NCBI RefSeq assembly: GCF_900604355.1
Contig: NZ_UWOE01000001.1
Span: 2,418,001-2,482,000 of the forward strand
DNA length: 64,000 nt
DNA from: Luxibacter massiliensis
GTDB lineage: Bacteria; Bacillota; Clostridia; Lachnospirales; Lachnospiraceae
Direction: 5' to 3'
The notes under the pieces: model-generated
Database searches by the model: none
Seen by the model: only the letters and a program-made list of their open reading frames with translations
Told to the model about the DNA's origin: nothing
Shown here: positions 45,257-54,513 of the stretch, piece after piece
Layout: every line of letters starts with the position of its first letter
How positions within the stretch are numbered: position 1 is the first letter of the stretch
Translations under genes and position numbers: made by a program

Positions 45257-45349
45257 AGCCAAAGTTTGTGCAAATTAAGTTCTCTCCCCACGGACATACT
45301 ATTACAGTATTTCCGCGGGGAGAAACGTATAACTGCACAGGCTTTGGCT
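45257..45349. repeat. 93-nt nested imperfect palindrome
   Basis: Outer arms AGCCAAAGTTTGTGCA / TGCACAGGCTTTGGCT and an inner hairpin TTCTCTCCCCACGGA / TCCGCGGGGAGAA enclosing TACT-ATTAC-AGTA. It lies between repeat copy D and the end of the converging peptidase gene, and could end transcription in both directions. Confidence 0.68.
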
Positions 45350-45375
45350 CTTATATTCCCCCTCAGCCCTTCTTG

Positions 45376-45984
45376 TCAGTCCTTCTTGATTCTTATGCCC
45401 ACTGCCTGGGCATACTGCGCTTTGTGCCTATCTTCCACCACATTTCTTGGATATCCGATGACTCCATTATTTTCATAGGGGTCATTAAAATAATAGGCAT
45501 GGTCGTCATATCCCACCAGGAGCATACAGTGCTCATTCGAAATCCAAGTAAACGTTTGATTACAGTCTTTTAGCTTCCAGCAGGGCCCCTTTATGGGTTC
45601 CTTCATATTAATGCAGGCCCAGAAAATAACTGGCATCCCTTTGTCAATGTATTTCTCAAGCAAGCTGTCCAGGGAGGCCCCTGTTTCATCAAAAATTTCA
45701 TACTTTTCACCTGCCACTTTTGTAAGCGCCCTGCAGATAACCGGAGCGTAGCACCCAAAAGATTCCCCATCATAAGGACTTCCGCAAAAATGCTGATTTG
45801 GGTTTGGCCCATAGAGTTCTCCATCCCGTGTTTCAAAACTATCCTTCTCCAAATAATTTTCAATAAATTCGTCTACGGTGACAGGATATCCTAAATATTG
45901 AAGCAGCATAACAGCACTGACACTTTCACACCCAGTAGGGTATTTTTCACTCTGGTCAATATATGGGGCATCAATCTTAATCAT
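45376..45984 (-). CDS. C39-like cysteine peptidase
   Basis: 202 residues. The papain-like core begins DAPYIDQSEKYPTGCESVS, where Cys19 is the nucleophile; NEHCMLLVGYDDHAYYFNDPY supplies the His and Asp/Asn. No signal peptide, ABC domain or bacteriocin neighbours, so it matches the stand-alone Peptidase_C39_2 group rather than a leader-processing exporter. Its ATG overlaps the antiporter stop by four bases, so the two are co-expressed. Confidence 0.88.
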   Translation of the reverse strand: MIKIDAPYIDQSEKYPTGCESVSAVMLLQYLGYPVTVDEFIENYLEKDSFETRDGELYGPNPNQHFCGSPYDGESFGCYAPVICRALTKVAGEKYEIFDETGASLDSLLEKYIDKGMPVIFWACINMKEPIKGPCWKLKDCNQTFTWISNEHCMLLVGYDDHAYYFNDPYENNGVIGYPRNVVEDRHKAQYAQAVGIRIKKD

Positions 45985-47504
45985 CTAGGTTCTCCATTCC
46001 TGCTTTTTTGCATATTTTTCATCACTGTAAGTACGATCAATAAAATTGCCAGGCTCAGTGAAAGGGCAACCCACCATATTTTAACTATCCCCGCTATGAT
46101 ATAGCCAACAATACATACAATAGCTACCACCACTGCATACTGCATCTGTGTAGAAACATGGTTGAGGTGGTTGCTCTGCGCGCCGGCAGAGGACATAACC
46201 GTTGTGTCTGAAATCGGAGACACATGATCGCCGCACACAGCTCCTGCCAATACTGCTGACACAGATATTACCATCATTTCCATATTATTAGAATTGGAAA
46301 ACATGGCTACAACAATCGGCACAAGGATAGCGAACGTCCCCCATGAAGTGCCCGTTGAAAATGCAAGGAATATAGCAATCATAAACATAATTGCTGGGAC
46401 CGCGATGCTGGCTGTAGCGTTATTCCCAACGACTTTCCCTACAAAATCTGCTATGCCCAGGGCATCTCCCATCCCTTTAAGAGACCACGCAAAAATGAGG
46501 ATGGCGACTGCCGGAATCATCAGCTTAAACCCTTCTACAAAGCTATCCATAAATCCTTTAAAAGAAATTACTTTTCTTGGCAGGTACAAAACCAGCATAA
46601 ACAAAATGGTCAGCATTGTGGCAAAAATAAGGCTTGTCTCTGCATCACAACCGGAAAATGCCGTCACAACGTCTGTCGCCCCTCCTTGAAAGCCTGTGAA
46701 AATCATGGCTCCAATAGCAGAGATAATCAGAACAAGCACTGGCAAAATCAGGTCAGCCACTTTTCCCCTGGAAGAAGAGGCCTCCTCTCCTACCTGCTCA
46801 AATTCTTCCGCCCCTGATGTAAACAGATCTCCCTTCCGGGCATTTTCCTCATGCCTTTTCATCAGGCCGAAATCAAATCCTGTAATAATCACATAAAATA
46901 CCATGGCAATTGTGAGCAGCGCATACAAATTATAGGGAATTGTCCTTATAAAGAGCTGGAACCCTGTAATTCCTGCGTCCTCCGGGACATAGGAATTTAC
47001 CGCCGCTGCCCAGCTTGAAATCGGAGCGATAATACAGACTGGGGCCGCCGTAGAATCAATTATGTAAGCAAGCTTTGCCCTGGAAACTTGATACCTGTCT
47101 GTTACCGGCCGCATAACCGACCCCACAGTCAGGCAGTTAAAATAGTCATCCACAAAGATCAGAATACCTAATCCAGTAGTGGCAAGCAGGGCACTTTTCT
47201 TCGACCTAATCTTAGTACCGGCCCAATTGCCATAAGCAGCCGAACCTCCAGACTTGGCCATAAGTACAATAATCATGCCAAGCAGCACGTCAAAGATCAA
47301 AATATTCAGATTCATACTGTTCTTCATAATCTCAAAAAACGATATAAATGAATCCCAAGGCCGAAATCCAGAGTAAAGAAGCGCCCCCACAGCCACCCCC
47401 ATAAATAAGGAGCTATAGACCTCCTTCGTTACAAACGCCAAAATAATGGCCAGCAGCGGCGGCACCAAAGACCACCATGTGCCAATAAACATTGAACCAT
47501 CCAT
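45981..47504 (-). CDS. Na+/H+ antiporter NhaC family
   Basis: 507 residues with about twelve membrane helices. Family segments include IDSTAAPVCIIAPISSWAA near 150, FSTGTSWGTFAILVPI near 395 and AGAVCGDHVSPISDTTVMSSAGA near 430. Members exchange sodium for protons or carry organic anions such as lactate/malate (MleN), so the substrate is not certain. It is coupled to the C39-like peptidase gene. Confidence 0.92.
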   Translation of the reverse strand: MDGSMFIGTWWSLVPPLLAIILAFVTKEVYSSLFMGVAVGALLYSGFRPWDSFISFFEIMKNSMNLNILIFDVLLGMIIVLMAKSGGSAAYGNWAGTKIRSKKSALLATTGLGILIFVDDYFNCLTVGSVMRPVTDRYQVSRAKLAYIIDSTAAPVCIIAPISSWAAAVNSYVPEDAGITGFQLFIRTIPYNLYALLTIAMVFYVIITGFDFGLMKRHEENARKGDLFTSGAEEFEQVGEEASSSRGKVADLILPVLVLIISAIGAMIFTGFQGGATDVVTAFSGCDAETSLIFATMLTILFMLVLYLPRKVISFKGFMDSFVEGFKLMIPAVAILIFAWSLKGMGDALGIADFVGKVVGNNATASIAVPAIMFMIAIFLAFSTGTSWGTFAILVPIVVAMFSNSNNMEMMVISVSAVLAGAVCGDHVSPISDTTVMSSAGAQSNHLNHVSTQMQYAVVVAIVCIVGYIIAGIVKIWWVALSLSLAILLIVLTVMKNMQKSRNGEPR

Positions 47505-47628
47505 ACAACACCCTCACTCTCCTGTCCAGATTCTCTAATAGTCTGACAATATATAATTTATATTATATACATTTTAGCGAATTAACGCGAAATATACAAT
47601 TACTTTTTGTGTAGATTGTAGAAAAACT

Positions 47629-47672
47629 TCAATGGGGACAGTCCCTTTTGCAAAAGGGACTGTCCCCATTGA
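47629..47672 (-). terminator. 44-bp perfect palindrome, likely terminator
   Basis: 22-base arms without a mismatch (half: AATGGGGACAGTCCC TTTTG), centre at 47650/47651. On the minus strand it is followed by AAGTTTTTC, so it can end the ribokinase-like transcript. It stands upstream of the antiporter gene. Confidence 0.8.
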
Positions 47673-47690
47673 TCTCCTTTTTCAGAATAT

Positions 47691-48575
47691 TCAGATATTA
47701 TATTCGTCCACTTCTCTCCTCAAGGGTATAGATGCCGCTGCCCCTGCCCGTGAGACTGCCACAGATGAGGCACGGGCCGCCATCCTGAGTCCATCAGGGA
47801 CTGACATCCCCTCTAGTATAGAAGCAATAAAATATCCTGTGAATGTATCGCCGGCAGCGGTCGTATCTACTGCTTTAACTGGAAAGATACTTTGTCTATA
47901 TTGTACTTTTGCATCTTGGTATACTGCCCCTGCGCTTCCCAAAGTCAATATGATTTTTGCGTCCGGATATAGTCTTCTCAGTTCTTCTAATATTTCCTCC
48001 GGTTCCGGCTGGCCGGTTACCTGTGCTCCTTCCACTTCATTGAGCAGAAACATAGATACCTTGTTAAAATCACAGGATTTTAAAGCTTCATTATATGGTG
48101 ATGGGTTTAAGATGATTGTCAGCTTTTTTTCGTATGCTCTCTTAATAATATAATCCAGTAAATTAATTTCATTCTGAAGCAGGAGAATATCCCCTGAATG
48201 GAAATTAGCCAATACTTGATTGACATATTCTTCAGTTACTTTTCTGTTTGCCCCTCCATATAAAAGAATACAGTTCTGGCCATTTCTGTCAACCTGTATT
48301 ATTGTATGCCCGCAGGGCCCCTCTACTCTGCTTATATAATCAGAATTTACGCCGGCATTCCGGCACACATCAAGCAGGATATCCCCACCATCCCCGACCA
48401 ACCCTGCATGAAACACCTCTGCCCCGGCTTTTGCCAGTGCTATAGACTGGTTCAGGCCTTTACCTCCGCAAAAAGTCTGCATTCCCCCTGAACTCAAAGT
48501 CTCCCCAGGGGTCACCATATGGTCAACCGCATATACATAATCCAGATTAAGTGAACCAAAATTTAAAACCTTCAT
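47691..48575 (-). CDS. rbsK: Ribokinase-like PfkB sugar kinase
   Basis: 294 residues. PfkB motif 1 is SGGMQTFCGGKGLNQSIALAKAG near 30-52 and motif 2 VDTTAAGDTFTGYF near 240 with the catalytic Asp. The N-terminus VLNFGSLNLDYVYAVDHMV and the GGKGLNQ sequence are closest to ribokinase. It should phosphorylate ribose or a related sugar at the 5-position. AAGGAGTGA precedes the ATG. No transporter is next to it. Its promoter region is a tandem array. Confidence 0.9.
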   Translation of the reverse strand: MKVLNFGSLNLDYVYAVDHMVTPGETLSSGGMQTFCGGKGLNQSIALAKAGAEVFHAGLVGDGGDILLDVCRNAGVNSDYISRVEGPCGHTIIQVDRNGQNCILLYGGANRKVTEEYVNQVLANFHSGDILLLQNEINLLDYIIKRAYEKKLTIILNPSPYNEALKSCDFNKVSMFLLNEVEGAQVTGQPEPEEILEELRRLYPDAKIILTLGSAGAVYQDAKVQYRQSIFPVKAVDTTAAGDTFTGYFIASILEGMSVPDGLRMAARASSVAVSRAGAAASIPLRREVDEYNI

Positions 48576-48631
48576 ATACTATCACTCCTTTACCAACAGG
48601 CCATTTTACTGCCCTTCTCTGCTTCCTTCAA

Positions 48632-48769
48632 TTATTATACCTTATTGAACATTAGTAGTTCAATAAGTATACCGTATTGAGCATCAGCAGTTCAATAAGT
48701 ATACCGTATTGAGCATCAGCAGTTCAATAAGTATACCGTATCGAACATTAGCAGTTCAATAAATATACC
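48632..48769 (-). promoter_or_regulatory. Four tandem 32-bp promoter/operator units
   Basis: Units at 48636-48667, 48668-48699, 48700-48731 and 48732-48763, plus a six-base remnant. On the minus strand each holds TTGAAC, 18 bases and a -10 (TATACT; TATAAT in the gene-proximal one at 48632-48637). Each also has an interrupted dyad; in the proximal unit CTTATTGAAC-N7-GTTCAATAAG is perfect. Spacing is three helical turns. The proximal unit is the best promoter. Confidence 0.8.
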
Positions 48770-48804
48770 CCGAAAGTATCCCCCATCTATGGCGGCATAT
48801 ATTA

Positions 48805-48829
48805 CAAGGTGCCCTTAAAGAGCACCTTG
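48805..48829 (-). terminator. Hairpin after the Ca-ATPase gene
   Basis: CAAGGTGC pairs with GCACCTTG around nine bases. The following T run is poor, so it is a moderate terminator candidate. Confidence 0.5.
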
Positions 48830-48939
48830 GTAAAAACACGCGGCATTCACGCACTGACTTCTGCTAAATCAAAACCGCCAGAACAGCCTGCCACCAAAAA
48901 CATACAAAACTCTCAACAGCAGATGGCCGTCCATTTAGT

Positions 48940-51603
48940 TTACTGCTGGCTGGCGCCATTGGATCTATTATAAAACCATTTCACAATTTCCACTTGGATA
49001 ATGGAGAGTAAAGATAATCCAATTACGGTTAGCCATTGCGCACCATTCAGTAAAGTGAGCTGAAATGCGTTCCTTAAACCTGGAATAAACAAAATACATG
49101 CCATTAACAGGCCTGAGGCAGCAAAGGAAATAATCAGCCACGGGTTTATTCCTTCTGTACGTACCCATATAGGCTCTGTATTCGAACGCTGATTAAAAGC
49201 GCGCAGCATCTGGGAGAATGCCAGCACGCAAAAGGCCATTGTTTCGCCCGTGACATGATTCCCTGCCGACATTCCAATCCAGTAAGCACATATTGTCATA
49301 ATTGACACAAAAATACCTTGCGTTATCACACGGCGCACCAAGTCTTTTCCAAATAATGTCCCCGATTTAACAGGCTGGTGCTTCATGATATTTTTACTGG
49401 CAGGGTCAACGCCTAACGCCAGTGCAGGAAGAGTAGCCGTAGCCAGATTGACCCAGAGAATGTGGACAGCCAAAAGCGGCGCCTCCCAGTTAAATAATGT
49501 AGCGATCAACAGAGTCAGGATTTCCGCAATATTCCCTACCAACAAAAATTGGATTACTTTCTGTATATTTCGATAGACACGCCGCCCCTCTTTAATTGCA
49601 TATGCGATAGTTGTGAAACTATCATCCAGCAAAATCATATCAGAAGCATCTTTTGCCACATCTGTCCCTGTGATTCCCATAGCAACACCAATATCCGCTG
49701 CTTTCAGGGCAGGAGAGTCATTTACACCATCTCCCGTCATTGCGGCAACCTCACCGGTCCGCTTTAAACTTTGAATAATTCTCAGCTTATCAGCCGGTGA
49801 CACACGGGCAAAAACAGTTGTTGTCTTAACCAATCTGTCAAGTTCACTGTCTGCCAGGACATCAAGTTCATCACCTGAGATCACTGTATCGCCAGTCCGA
49901 TAAATGTTCAGGGCCTTGGCAATCGCAAGAGCTGTCACCTTGTGGTCTCCGGTAATCATAATAGTACGAATACCCGCCTGACGGCAAGTGCGCACAGATG
50001 CAGCTACTTCTTCTCGCGGCGGGTCTATCATACCGGTTACACCAATAAAGGTCAGGCCTGATTCTATATTTTCATCATCCGCAGGAGGAGCCGATAAAAA
50101 ACGCGTGGCAAACCCCAGTACACGTAAAGCACTCTCTGACATAGAAAGACAAAGACTTATAATATTCTTTTTATCTGTATCTGTAATCGGGCGCACACCG
50201 TCACCAGTTAAAATGTACGTGCAAAGCGGCAGCATTTCATCTACCGCCCCTTTTGTATAGGCGGTCCAGCGATTGTCAATCTGGTGTACTGTGGTCATGC
50301 GCTTCCTGACAGAGTCAAAAGGCTGTTCAAATGTACGTGGATATCTATCTTCAAGATTTTCATGGTCAATACCAAATGCCTGCGCCATGTAAATCAATGC
50401 GCCCTCAGTAGGGTCACCGATAATCCCCCCTTCCCGGTCTGGGTCAAAGCTTGCATCGTTGCAAAGCGCAGCGGCATAAACCAACTCTTTATATACATTT
50501 GGATGATGCTGCGCAGCATTTTCCACCAGCGTAGTTTTTCCACTTTCAAAATCACCGTTGACTGCAATATGGGTCACAGTCATTTTGTTCAAAGTCAGGG
50601 TACCGGTTTTATCAGAGCAAATCACTGTCGCACTTCCCAAAGTTTCCACCGCCGGTAATTTGCGGATAAGTGCATTTTTCTTGGCCATGCGCTGTACGCC
50701 TAATGCCATCACAATCGTAGCTGTCGCAGGCAGTCCCTCCGGGATAATAGAAATTGCCAGAGAAACCGCTATAAGAAATTGTGGGATTAAAGGCCGCTGG
50801 TACAATACTCCAAGGGAAAGAATTAAAGCGCAAACAATTAAGCCAATTATGGTAAGTGTTTTTCCAACGGCATTCAGTTTCTGTTTTAACGGAGTATCCA
50901 TATCATCTTGATTATCCAGCATACCTGCAATATTCCCCACTTCGGTATTCATGCCCGCAGCAACGACAACACCAGCGGCACGCCCATAAGTTACAATAGC
51001 TGACGTATATGCCATATTGCTGCGGTCACCAAGGGGACAATCCTCCGGCAATATATCCTCTGCTTCTTTTTCTGAAGGAACAGATTCTCCCGTCAAAGAA
51101 GCCTCCTGTACTTTCAGATTGGCAGAGGCAATCAGACGCAGGTCAGCTGGAACCATATCTCCGTCACTGAGCATTACAATATCACCTGTAACCAATTCTC
51201 TGGCAGGAATGATACTCTCCTCGCCCTGACGCAGTACACGGGCTGTAGGAGCGCTCATATTACGCAGAGCTTCCAGTGATGACTGCGCCTTTTTTCCCTG
51301 TACAATACCAATAATTGCATTTACAATGACGATGGTAAAGATTACCACCGCTTCTGTCCATTCCTGTAAAACAGCAGACAATGCCGCCGCACCTATCAAG
51401 ATTAGAACCATAGGGTCAATAATCTGTTCTCTCAGCATTTGTAAGATGCTCTTTGGCGGTTTCGGGCGCAGCTCATTGCACCCATTTTGTTTGAGCCTTT
51501 CGGCAGCCTCGGCATCACTCAATCCTTCCTCAGAGGTATGTAATATATTGTACACCTCTGTAAGTTCCTGAGTGTGCCAAGGCACGCGTTTGTGATGATC
51601 CAT
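48940..51603 (-). CDS. P-type calcium-transporting ATPase
   Basis: 887 residues from the ATG at 51603; the longer frame lacks a ribosome site. Cation-ATPase N domain first (VPWHTQELTEVYNILHTSEEGL), then TGES in the actuator domain, the ion-binding PEGLPA segment in M4, the phosphorylated Asp in CSDKTGTLT, and MTGDGVNDSPALKAADIG. Length and sequence fit the bacterial PMCA/LMCA1 type, which expels Ca2+. GGAG lies 13 bases before the ATG with a small hairpin (AGTGG-TTTGT-CCACT) between that could shorten the effective distance. Confidence 0.93.
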   Translation of the reverse strand: MDHHKRVPWHTQELTEVYNILHTSEEGLSDAEAAERLKQNGCNELRPKPPKSILQMLREQIIDPMVLILIGAAALSAVLQEWTEAVVIFTIVIVNAIIGIVQGKKAQSSLEALRNMSAPTARVLRQGEESIIPARELVTGDIVMLSDGDMVPADLRLIASANLKVQEASLTGESVPSEKEAEDILPEDCPLGDRSNMAYTSAIVTYGRAAGVVVAAGMNTEVGNIAGMLDNQDDMDTPLKQKLNAVGKTLTIIGLIVCALILSLGVLYQRPLIPQFLIAVSLAISIIPEGLPATATIVMALGVQRMAKKNALIRKLPAVETLGSATVICSDKTGTLTLNKMTVTHIAVNGDFESGKTTLVENAAQHHPNVYKELVYAAALCNDASFDPDREGGIIGDPTEGALIYMAQAFGIDHENLEDRYPRTFEQPFDSVRKRMTTVHQIDNRWTAYTKGAVDEMLPLCTYILTGDGVRPITDTDKKNIISLCLSMSESALRVLGFATRFLSAPPADDENIESGLTFIGVTGMIDPPREEVAASVRTCRQAGIRTIMITGDHKVTALAIAKALNIYRTGDTVISGDELDVLADSELDRLVKTTTVFARVSPADKLRIIQSLKRTGEVAAMTGDGVNDSPALKAADIGVAMGITGTDVAKDASDMILLDDSFTTIAYAIKEGRRVYRNIQKVIQFLLVGNIAEILTLLIATLFNWEAPLLAVHILWVNLATATLPALALGVDPASKNIMKHQPVKSGTLFGKDLVRRVITQGIFVSIMTICAYWIGMSAGNHVTGETMAFCVLAFSQMLRAFNQRSNTEPIWVRTEGINPWLIISFAASGLLMACILFIPGLRNAFQLTLLNGAQWLTVIGLSLLSIIQVEIVKWFYNRSNGASQQ

Positions 51604-51833
51604 AGTGGACAAACCACTCCTTTCTTTATAAAAATAATATATTTCTGACCGCCTTTTAGCGGAGGCCAGCGAAAAAGAAATGCAAAAAGACATAACCTAC
51701 CATCTAACAGTTAGATGCAGATTATGCCTAATATATAAAACATATTCAATTTACTATAAATGTTACTTCGGTCAGCGTCGCTACTGTCAACGTCGTCCAT
51801 ATATAAGTTCCAAGTCCCTTCAGATATTTATTT
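51604..51833 (-). promoter_or_regulatory. Long 5' leader of the Ca-ATPase gene
   Basis: About 230 transcribed bases before the start codon. It holds a 7-bp hairpin CATCTAA-CAG-TTAGATG (51701-51717) and a hairpin at 51645-51669 (CTGGCCTCC with GGCGGTCAG, one mismatch). The 3' arm CGGTCAG can instead pair with CTGACCG at 51769-51775, so two exclusive folds are possible. I could not match it to a named riboswitch. Confidence 0.5.
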
Positions 51834-51839
51834 GAATAG

Positions 51840-51868
51840 ATTATACAGGGTAATTATCTTTCTGTCAA
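51840..51868 (-). promoter_or_regulatory. Consensus promoter of the Ca-ATPase gene
   Basis: TTGACA (51863-51868), 17 bases, TATAAT (51840-51845) on the minus strand: a perfect sigma-A match. Confidence 0.9.
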
Positions 51869-51971
51869 TACTATTATTATGAAATGAAGTTCCAAAAAAT
51901 AAATACTTTCCCGCCTGTACAAGCATTTCCACCGCCAACTGCCTGTACAGGCCCCTGCCGTAGACTCCTGC

Positions 51972-52718
51972 CTACTGGCAGGCATAAAGCTTTTCCATTA
52001 TCAGCCGTTTATAACCTAAAAATTCCTCTGACAGGCTAAACCCCTCCCGTCTTGGTTTAGGTTCCTGAATTATGATTTCTTCTGTAATTCTCCCCGGCCT
52101 CCCAGTCAGAAGATAGATCCTATCTGATAATAGGACGGCTTCATCAATATCATGTGTAATAAACAAGGTAGAGAGATGTATTTTATCCATGACATCCAGA
52201 TACCATCTGTGCATTTCACTTTTTGTCAGAGTATCCAGCGCACTGAAAGGCTCATCCAGAAGAGCTACTTCTTTAGAAAACATATAGGTCCTAAGAAGCG
52301 CCGCCCTCTGCCTCATGCCCCCTGAAAGCTGGTGGGGGTACTTTTTCTGTGTACCCTCCAGTCCAAATTCTTCAAATTTAGGACTCACCTGCTCTCTGGC
52401 AGCCTTTTTCTTCATCCCTCTAAGCAGAAGGGGCAGGGCAGTATTATCCTCAATTGTCCGATATGGAAGCAGCAGGTCCTTCTGCAGCATATAACTAATA
52501 TGCCCTGGCTGTCCGGTAATCTCTTCACCATTTAACATTACAGTACCACAGTCGGGATGATGCAGTCCTGAAATCACATTGAAAAGAGTGGTTTTCCCTC
52601 CTCCGCTGGCGCCCAGCAGGCAGACCAGTTCATTATCGTGAAGTTCAATGGAAATATTTTCTATAATTTTTGTATTATCGTAGGATAATGCCACATCCCT
52701 TACAATCAATTCCGCCAT
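51972..52718 (-). CDS. thiZ: Thiamine-precursor ABC transporter ATPase
   Basis: 248 residues. Walker A GASGGGKTT near 35, signature LSGGMRQRAAL near 132, Walker B VALLDEPFSALD near 152, His-loop FITHDIDEAV. Belongs to the SsuB/TauB/ThiZ group of nitrate/sulfonate/pyrimidine importers. Last gene of the TPP-controlled operon; it begins eight bases after the binding-protein stop. The thiamine role comes from the riboswitch and neighbours. Confidence 0.9.
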   Translation of the reverse strand: MAELIVRDVALSYDNTKIIENISIELHDNELVCLLGASGGGKTTLFNVISGLHHPDCGTVMLNGEEITGQPGHISYMLQKDLLLPYRTIEDNTALPLLLRGMKKKAAREQVSPKFEEFGLEGTQKKYPHQLSGGMRQRAALLRTYMFSKEVALLDEPFSALDTLTKSEMHRWYLDVMDKIHLSTLFITHDIDEAVLLSDRIYLLTGRPGRITEEIIIQEPKPRREGFSLSEEFLGYKRLIMEKLYACQ

Positions 52719-52726
52719 CTTTTGCC

Positions 52727-53740
52727 TTACTCCAGATAATCATTTGTAAATCCAGTATTCTCAGGTATTTCTGTCTCTGACAATCCGTTCTCACTCACCC
52801 AGTTATAAAATGCATTCCACCTTGCAGGGTCAATATAACCCCACTGCTCTACTTCTGCCTTATATTGATCCTTCATATACTCCTGGCTCGCCAGTACCAG
52901 ATCTTCATCCAGCTCCGGCGCCTCCTTACACAGAATGTCTGCCGCTTCCTGAGGATTATCAATGGCATACTCATAACCCTTCCTAGCCGCTGAAAGAAAC
53001 GCCTTTGCGGTATCAGGGTTCTCTTCCATCCATTCACTGTTACCGATAATGACAGGTGTATAATAATCAAACACTTCATTGATATCCTTGAATGCAAAAT
53101 AATCCGTCTCCAACCCTGCCTGCTCTGTGGCTATACCGGCCCATCCATAGAAAATCCAGATGGCATCTACAGAATTCCCTTCCAGGGCAGATACCTCGTC
53201 AGTCACAGTACTCGGGATCATTTCGATTTTACTGAAATCACCTCCGTCTGCCTCTACCACATTTTTTAAGATTGCCTGCTCCATTTCCAGGTTCCATGTG
53301 GCATACTTTTTACCTTCCATTCCCTTAGGGCGGTCCATCCCCTCCCCTTTACGGGAAATAATCCCAGAAGTATTATGCTGCAAGACAGCGGCAACAGCTT
53401 CGATAGGCATCGCATTTTCTCCTATAACTGCAGGCATCATGCTATCCTGGAATGAAATGCCAAACTGGGTTTTTCCTGAACCCACCAAAACTTCTGCGCC
53501 ATCCTCAGGGGGCTGTACAATCTCAACCTCCAGCCCTGCATCCTGGAAATACCCCTTCTCCTGCGCCACATATAAACCTGTATGGTTTGTGTTAGGAGTC
53601 CAGTCAAGTACAAATGTAATTTTATCCAAGTCTTTATCTGTACTCTTCTCCCCATCCTCTTGCTTTGTCTCTGTGCCGCAGCCTGAAGCCGCGGCGGCCA
53701 GAGCAACCGTAAGTATCATAGCTATTAATTTTTTTTTCAT
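52727..53740 (-). CDS. thiY: Pyrimidine-precursor-binding lipoprotein (ThiY/NMT1 family)
   Basis: 337 residues. Lipobox AASGC with Cys21. The NMT1/THI5-like fold opens with FVLDWTPNTNHTGLYVAQEKGYFQDAGLEVEIV; DFSKIEMIPSTVTDEVSALEGNSVDAIW follows. ThiY binds formylaminopyrimidine, a thiamine breakdown product used as a source of HMP. It overlaps the permease end by four bases. Confidence 0.92.
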   Translation of the reverse strand: MKKKLIAMILTVALAAAASGCGTETKQEDGEKSTDKDLDKITFVLDWTPNTNHTGLYVAQEKGYFQDAGLEVEIVQPPEDGAEVLVGSGKTQFGISFQDSMMPAVIGENAMPIEAVAAVLQHNTSGIISRKGEGMDRPKGMEGKKYATWNLEMEQAILKNVVEADGGDFSKIEMIPSTVTDEVSALEGNSVDAIWIFYGWAGIATEQAGLETDYFAFKDINEVFDYYTPVIIGNSEWMEENPDTAKAFLSAARKGYEYAIDNPQEAADILCKEAPELDEDLVLASQEYMKDQYKAEVEQWGYIDPARWNAFYNWVSENGLSETEIPENTGFTNDYLE

Positions 53741-54513
53741 TTATTTTTCTCCTCCCAGGGCATACACTTCCTCTGTACAAAATTTACTGCCCACATCAAA
53801 ATCAGGCTGGTAACAGATATTAAAAAAATAACTGCGAACATCTTGTCAAAAGAAAATGCCTTTTTTACCCTAATCATGTATACGCCCAGGCCGCTGAACC
53901 CTCCAAGCCATTCTGAAATTACCGCCCCCACCACCGCATAAGATACAGCGATCCTCAGGCTGGCAAAAAACTGCCCCAGGGCGCCTGGAAATTTTACAAA
54001 CCAGAAAATCTGCATTTTAGACGCCCCCATTGAGCGCATTAGATTTACAGTATCTTTATCAGCCGAGCGGAACCCGTCCAACAGACTGACAGTGACAGGG
54101 AAAAATGTCACAATAATAATCAGTATTACCTTGGGCATCATCTCATACCCAAACCACAGCACTAACAAAGGCGCAATAGCCACTGTGGGAACCGTCTGGG
54201 TCAGCACAACCAGTGGATAAAATGCCTGGTAAGCCTTCTCAAACCTATCCATCAAAACTGCCATAAAAAAACCAACGGCCACTCCAAGGGCCAGGCCAAT
54301 TAGCGCTTCCGCCAGCGTGACTTTTAAATGCCCCATCAACATTGGAAAATCTTCTCCAAAGGCTTTAAATACGTCCACTGGTGATGGCAGCATAAATCTG
54401 GATACAAGCTCAAAGCTGACTGCTGACTGCCATACAATTAGCAAGATCAAAATTGCCAGGGCCGGCCATATTTTTGCAGATTTATTCGTGGTGTTTCGTA
54501 ACTTTTTTCTCAA
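53737..54513 (-). CDS. thiX: Thiamine-precursor ABC transporter permease
   Basis: 258 residues with six membrane helices and the EAA-type loop (RSMGASKMQIFWFVKFPGALGQF). SsuC/TauC/ThiX type. The start appears to be TTG at 54513, inside the preceding gene, since no in-frame ATG precedes the first helix; GGAGATG lies upstream. A 32-base overlap with the thiamine-binding gene implies coupled translation. Confidence 0.9.
   Translation of the reverse strand: MRKKLRNTTNKSAKIWPALAILILLIVWQSAVSFELVSRFMLPSPVDVFKAFGEDFPMLMGHLKVTLAEALIGLALGVAVGFFMAVLMDRFEKAYQAFYPLVVLTQTVPTVAIAPLLVLWFGYEMMPKVILIIIVTFFPVTVSLLDGFRSADKDTVNLMRSMGASKMQIFWFVKFPGALGQFFASLRIAVSYAVVGAVISEWLGGFSGLGVYMIRVKKAFSFDKMFAVIFLISVTSLILMWAVNFVQRKCMPWEEKNK

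Noticed and set aside
45376..45984. C39-like peptidase as part of a bacteriocin export system
   Set aside because: No ABC or membrane domains in the protein and no precursor-peptide or exporter genes nearby; it is coupled to an antiporter.
48636..48769. Tandem 32-bp repeats as a CRISPR array
   Set aside because: The units abut directly with no unique spacers and no cas genes are present; each unit reads as a promoter instead.
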